Assembly: GCA_016195085.1 (NCBI GenBank)
Contig: JACQAG010000048.1
Span: 82,488-146,487 of the forward strand
DNA: 64,000 nucleotides
Direction of reading: 5' to 3'
DNA from: Pseudomonadota bacterium
GTDB lineage: Bacteria; Pseudomonadota; Alphaproteobacteria; SHVZ01
Below the pieces are notes generated by a model. The model was not told the DNA's origin. It ran no database searches and was given only the letters and a program-made list of their open reading frames with translations. How positions within the stretch are numbered: position 1 is the first letter of the stretch; each line of letters opens with the position of its first letter. The position numbers were made by a program, and so were the translations under genes. Below are positions 61,831-64,000 of this stretch, in pieces.

Positions 61831-62691
61831 CTAGACTGGGCGGTGTCGCCGGCCGCTGCCGCGATGCAGCACCTCGTCCGTCGACAGCACATCGCCCGGC
61901 TCCAGGTTCGAGCGCCGGGCGAGCTCGCGATAATAAGGGGTGAAGTCGGGACGCGTCGCGTCGAACAGCTCCTCGAAATCGTCGATGACGAAGTAGGTCT
62001 CTTGGAAATCATCGATCCGATAATTGGTGCGCATGATCCGCAACAGATCGAAGCGGAGACGATTGGGGCCCGGATCGTCGAGGGCGTAGACCGACTCGCC
62101 CTTGCTCGAGACGATGCCCGAGCCATAGATGCGCATGCCCGCATCGGTCCGCATCAGGCCGAACTCGACCGTGTACCAATAGAGCCGCGCCAGATTGTGC
62201 AGGCCGCCGAGCCGCAAGGCCTTGATGCCGCCCTCGCCATAGGCCTGCATGTAATCGCCGAACACCGGGTGCACCAGCAAGGGCACATGGCCGAAGACGT
62301 CGTGGAAGATGTCCGGTTCCTCGATGTAGTCGAGCTGGTCCGGCCGGCGGATGAAGCAAGTCGAGGGAAAGCGGCGGTTCGCCAGATGCTCGAAGAAGAT
62401 CGCATCGGGCACCAGCCCGGGCACGGCGACGATGCGCCAGCCCGTGCGCTTCTGCAGCACCTCGTTGAGCCGGCGGAAATCCGGGATGCCGTCGGCGGCC
62501 ACGCCCAAGGCCGAGATGCCGTCCAGGAATTCAACCGCGGCGCGGCCGACCAGGAGCCGCTGCTGGCGCTCGAACAGCGTGCGCCAGATGCCATGCTCCT
62601 GGGTGGTGTAGGCGCCGTGGTCCTGCTCGATCGTGTAGTCGGCGCGGGTCGATGCTGGCCGCTGGGGATTCTGCTTCTGGGCGAGCGCCAT
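61831..62691 (-). CDS. phhA: Phenylalanine 4-monooxygenase
   Basis: 286 residues, the size of bacterial monomeric PheH. The iron ligands are His130 and His135 in EPDIFHDVFGHVPLL and Glu176 in YWYTVEFGL. The enzyme converts phenylalanine to tyrosine with a pterin cofactor. No phhB (pterin dehydratase) gene is beside it in the window. Confidence 0.95.
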   Translation of the reverse strand: MALAQKQNPQRPASTRADYTIEQDHGAYTTQEHGIWRTLFERQQRLLVGRAAVEFLDGISALGVAADGIPDFRRLNEVLQKRTGWRIVAVPGLVPDAIFFEHLANRRFPSTCFIRRPDQLDYIEEPDIFHDVFGHVPLLVHPVFGDYMQAYGEGGIKALRLGGLHNLARLYWYTVEFGLMRTDAGMRIYGSGIVSSKGESVYALDDPGPNRLRFDLLRIMRTNYRIDDFQETYFVIDDFEELFDATRPDFTPYYRELARRSNLEPGDVLSTDEVLHRGSGRRHRPV

Positions 62692-62744
62692 GGGACTCTA
62701 CCCCTTGGTCGATAGACCCATGTGAGGCCGAATGCCGGCGGTTT

Positions 62745-63098
62745 TCAAGTGCCTCGGCGGCGATTCGGCCGCTTCGATCGCCGCACCCGGAGGGCGGCGG
62801 CCAACGCCAGCTCGGCCCAGGGCCTGAAGGCTTCGGCGTCGTCCAGAGCCTCCTCGGGCGGCATATGGAAGCCCAGGGAGTAGTCGCTCTTTTGGCTGGG
62901 ACGAAACGCTGCCAGGGAGCGCTCCTCGAAGCGGGGCCGGGTCTCAGGATCGGTCTTGAGATAGAGCTGATCCTTCCAGACGATTGCGACGAAGGCACCG
63001 TCGAGATAGACGCCGTGGCCGCCGAACATGCGCCGCATCGAGACATGCCCGAGGGGCGCCATCAGCTCGCCGATGAGTGCCAGAAAGCCCTCGCTCAT
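62745..63098 (-). CDS. TfoX N-terminal domain protein
   Basis: 117 residues. LGHVSMRRMFGGHGVYLDGA and FVAIVWKDQLYLKTDPETRP are the TfoX-N signature. TfoX/Sxy promotes competence in gammaproteobacteria, but stand-alone N-terminal domains in alphaproteobacteria have no established role. The C-terminus is Arg-rich. ATG at 63098 is used. The 155 bases to fliG show no gene. Confidence 0.85.
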   Translation of the reverse strand: MSEGFLALIGELMAPLGHVSMRRMFGGHGVYLDGAFVAIVWKDQLYLKTDPETRPRFEERSLAAFRPSQKSDYSLGFHMPPEEALDDAEAFRPWAELALAAALRVRRSKRPNRRRGT

Positions 63099-63253
63099 GG
63101 GCCCGCCACCGTCGAGTGTCGGCGAAGACGTCGTTGCCCGTGTCGTCGACCACGATGAAGGCCGGAGGCCGCGACAATCTGCAGGGGGCCAAGCATCGCT
63201 CATATTTAGCGCCGACGCGCACGCACGTACATGCCGGCGCGTTTCCGGGCCAA

Positions 63254-64000
63254 TTAGTACACGAGCTCGTTGCCGTCCTGGCCGTCGGAGAAGGTGATGT
63301 CGCCGCGCGAGGCAAGGTCCTTGGCAAGCTGCACCATATTCATCTGGGCCTCGTCCACCTCCTTCAAGCGGATCGGCCCCATGGAAGCCATATCCTCGCG
63401 CAGGAGCTTGCCGGCGCGCTCGGACATGTTGGAGAAGAACAGGTCGCGGAGCGTCTCCGAGGCGCCCTTGAGCGCGATCGCCAGCTTGCCCTTGTCCATC
63501 GTGCGGAGCAGCGTCTGCGCCCCGCTCGGGTCCAAACGGGACAGATCCTCGAAGGTGAACATGAGCGCCTTGATCTTCTCGGCGGAATCCTTGTTGCGCT
63601 CGCCCAGCGCCTCGATGAAGCGCGCTTCGGTGGAGCGGTCGAGGCTGTTGAAGATCTCGGCCATCATCTCGTGGGTGTCGCGCCGGCTGGTGCGCGCGAG
63701 GTTGCTCATGAACTCGGTCCTGAGCGTGCGCTCGACGTCGGAGAGCACGTCCTTCTGCACCGCCTCCATGCGCAGCATGCGCATCACCACTTCCATGGCG
63801 TAGTTTTCCGGCAATAGGCCAATGACCTTGGCCGCGTGCTCGCCCTTGATCTTGGCGAGGATCACGGCAACGGTCTGCGGGTACTCGTTCTTGAGGAAGT
63901 TGGCGAGGACGATCTCGTTCACGTTGCCGAGCTTGTCCCACATGGTCCGGCCGGCCGGACCGCGGATCTCCTCCATGATGTCTTTGCCGCGGTCGCCGCC
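63254..64000 (-). CDS. fliG: Flagellar motor switch protein FliG (C-terminal part)
   Basis: About 249 residues visible; the gene enters from the right edge, so its N-terminus is missing. FliG is the rotor protein that receives torque from the stator and helps reverse rotation. Armadillo blocks are visible, [20 protein letters not shown] and [19 protein letters not shown], and near the end [20 protein letters not shown], which carries the charged torque helix region. It is the only flagellar gene in the window. Confidence 0.95.
   Translation of the reverse strand, partial: GGDRGKDIMEEIRGPAGRTMWDKLGNVNEIVLANFLKNEYPQTVAVILAKIKGEHAAKVIGLLPENYAMEVVMRMLRMEAVQKDVLSDVERTLRTEFMSNLARTSRRDTHEMMAEIFNSLDRSTEARFIEALGERNKDSAEKIKALMFTFEDLSRLDPSGAQTLLRTMDKGKLAIALKGASETLRDLFFSNMSERAGKLLREDMASMGPIRLKEVDEAQMNMVQLAKDLASRGDITFSDGQDGNELVY

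Noticed and set aside
63099..63253. Small minus-strand gene between the TfoX-N gene and fliG
   Set aside because: Open frames exist, but no ribosome site, family motif or codon-position bias was visible.

Overview
The window reads as a chromosomal segment of a high-GC alphaproteobacterium, most likely a Rhodospirillales/Rhizobiales-type soil or water organism. Evidence: alphaproteobacterial-type short L36 (rpmJ), an MmgR/ar8-like small RNA with the TTTCCTCCCT core, glycolate oxidase glcDEF, many solute-binding ABC importers, the 'QVHFREPG' dihydroorotase, a flagellar fliG at the right edge, and several families of GC-rich intergenic palindromes. Nothing looks like a prophage, plasmid backbone, insertion sequence or CRISPR array.

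Left part (1-13.8 kb): a LysR-like C-terminus, an orphan sugar-type binding protein, a divergent alanine-racemase-fold protein, a class-C beta-lactamase-family hydrolase, an MFS exporter, a LysE exporter preceded by an intrinsic terminator, a two-subunit molybdenum hydroxylase, a MaoC-type dehydratase, a HEPN-like hypothetical, the sRNA, an N-formylglutamate amidohydrolase, tRNA-Val(GAC) and signal peptidase I.

Middle (14-31 kb): a sugar ABC operon without ATPase followed by a DUF2252 protein, a family-5 binding protein, a decayed GMC-oxidoreductase tail, a uronate-dehydrogenase-like SDR, PCMT, an SDH-type ClpP-fold protease, a BrnT toxin with a BrnA/XRE hybrid antitoxin under a tandem palindromic operator, rpmJ, glcDEF, a PanE-like reductase and a second orphan family-5 binding protein.

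31-46.5 kb: a GNAT, a GT2-GT39-PAP2 envelope-lipid operon, a TPR protein, dihydroorotase, thiolase plus AcuI-like reductase, a pentapeptide-repeat protein that appears to start at CTG, an NMT1/THI5-type ABC system, an amidase, apt and a small membrane protein.

Right part (46.5-64 kb) is the most interesting. A leftward run psuK-psuG-TauD dioxygenase-FAM151/DUF2181-binding protein-permease-permease-ATPase-EEP phosphatase is divergent from a rightward run of 2OG-Fe(II) oxygenase plus a Pot-type binding protein, ATPase and two permeases. Together they suggest uptake and degradation of pseudouridine or a related modified nucleoside/phosphodiester, with two oxygenases that have no obvious role in plain pseudouridine breakdown. 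The window closes with phenylalanine hydroxylase, a TfoX-N domain protein and the 3' part of fliG. All functional calls are from motif reading; no database search was run.
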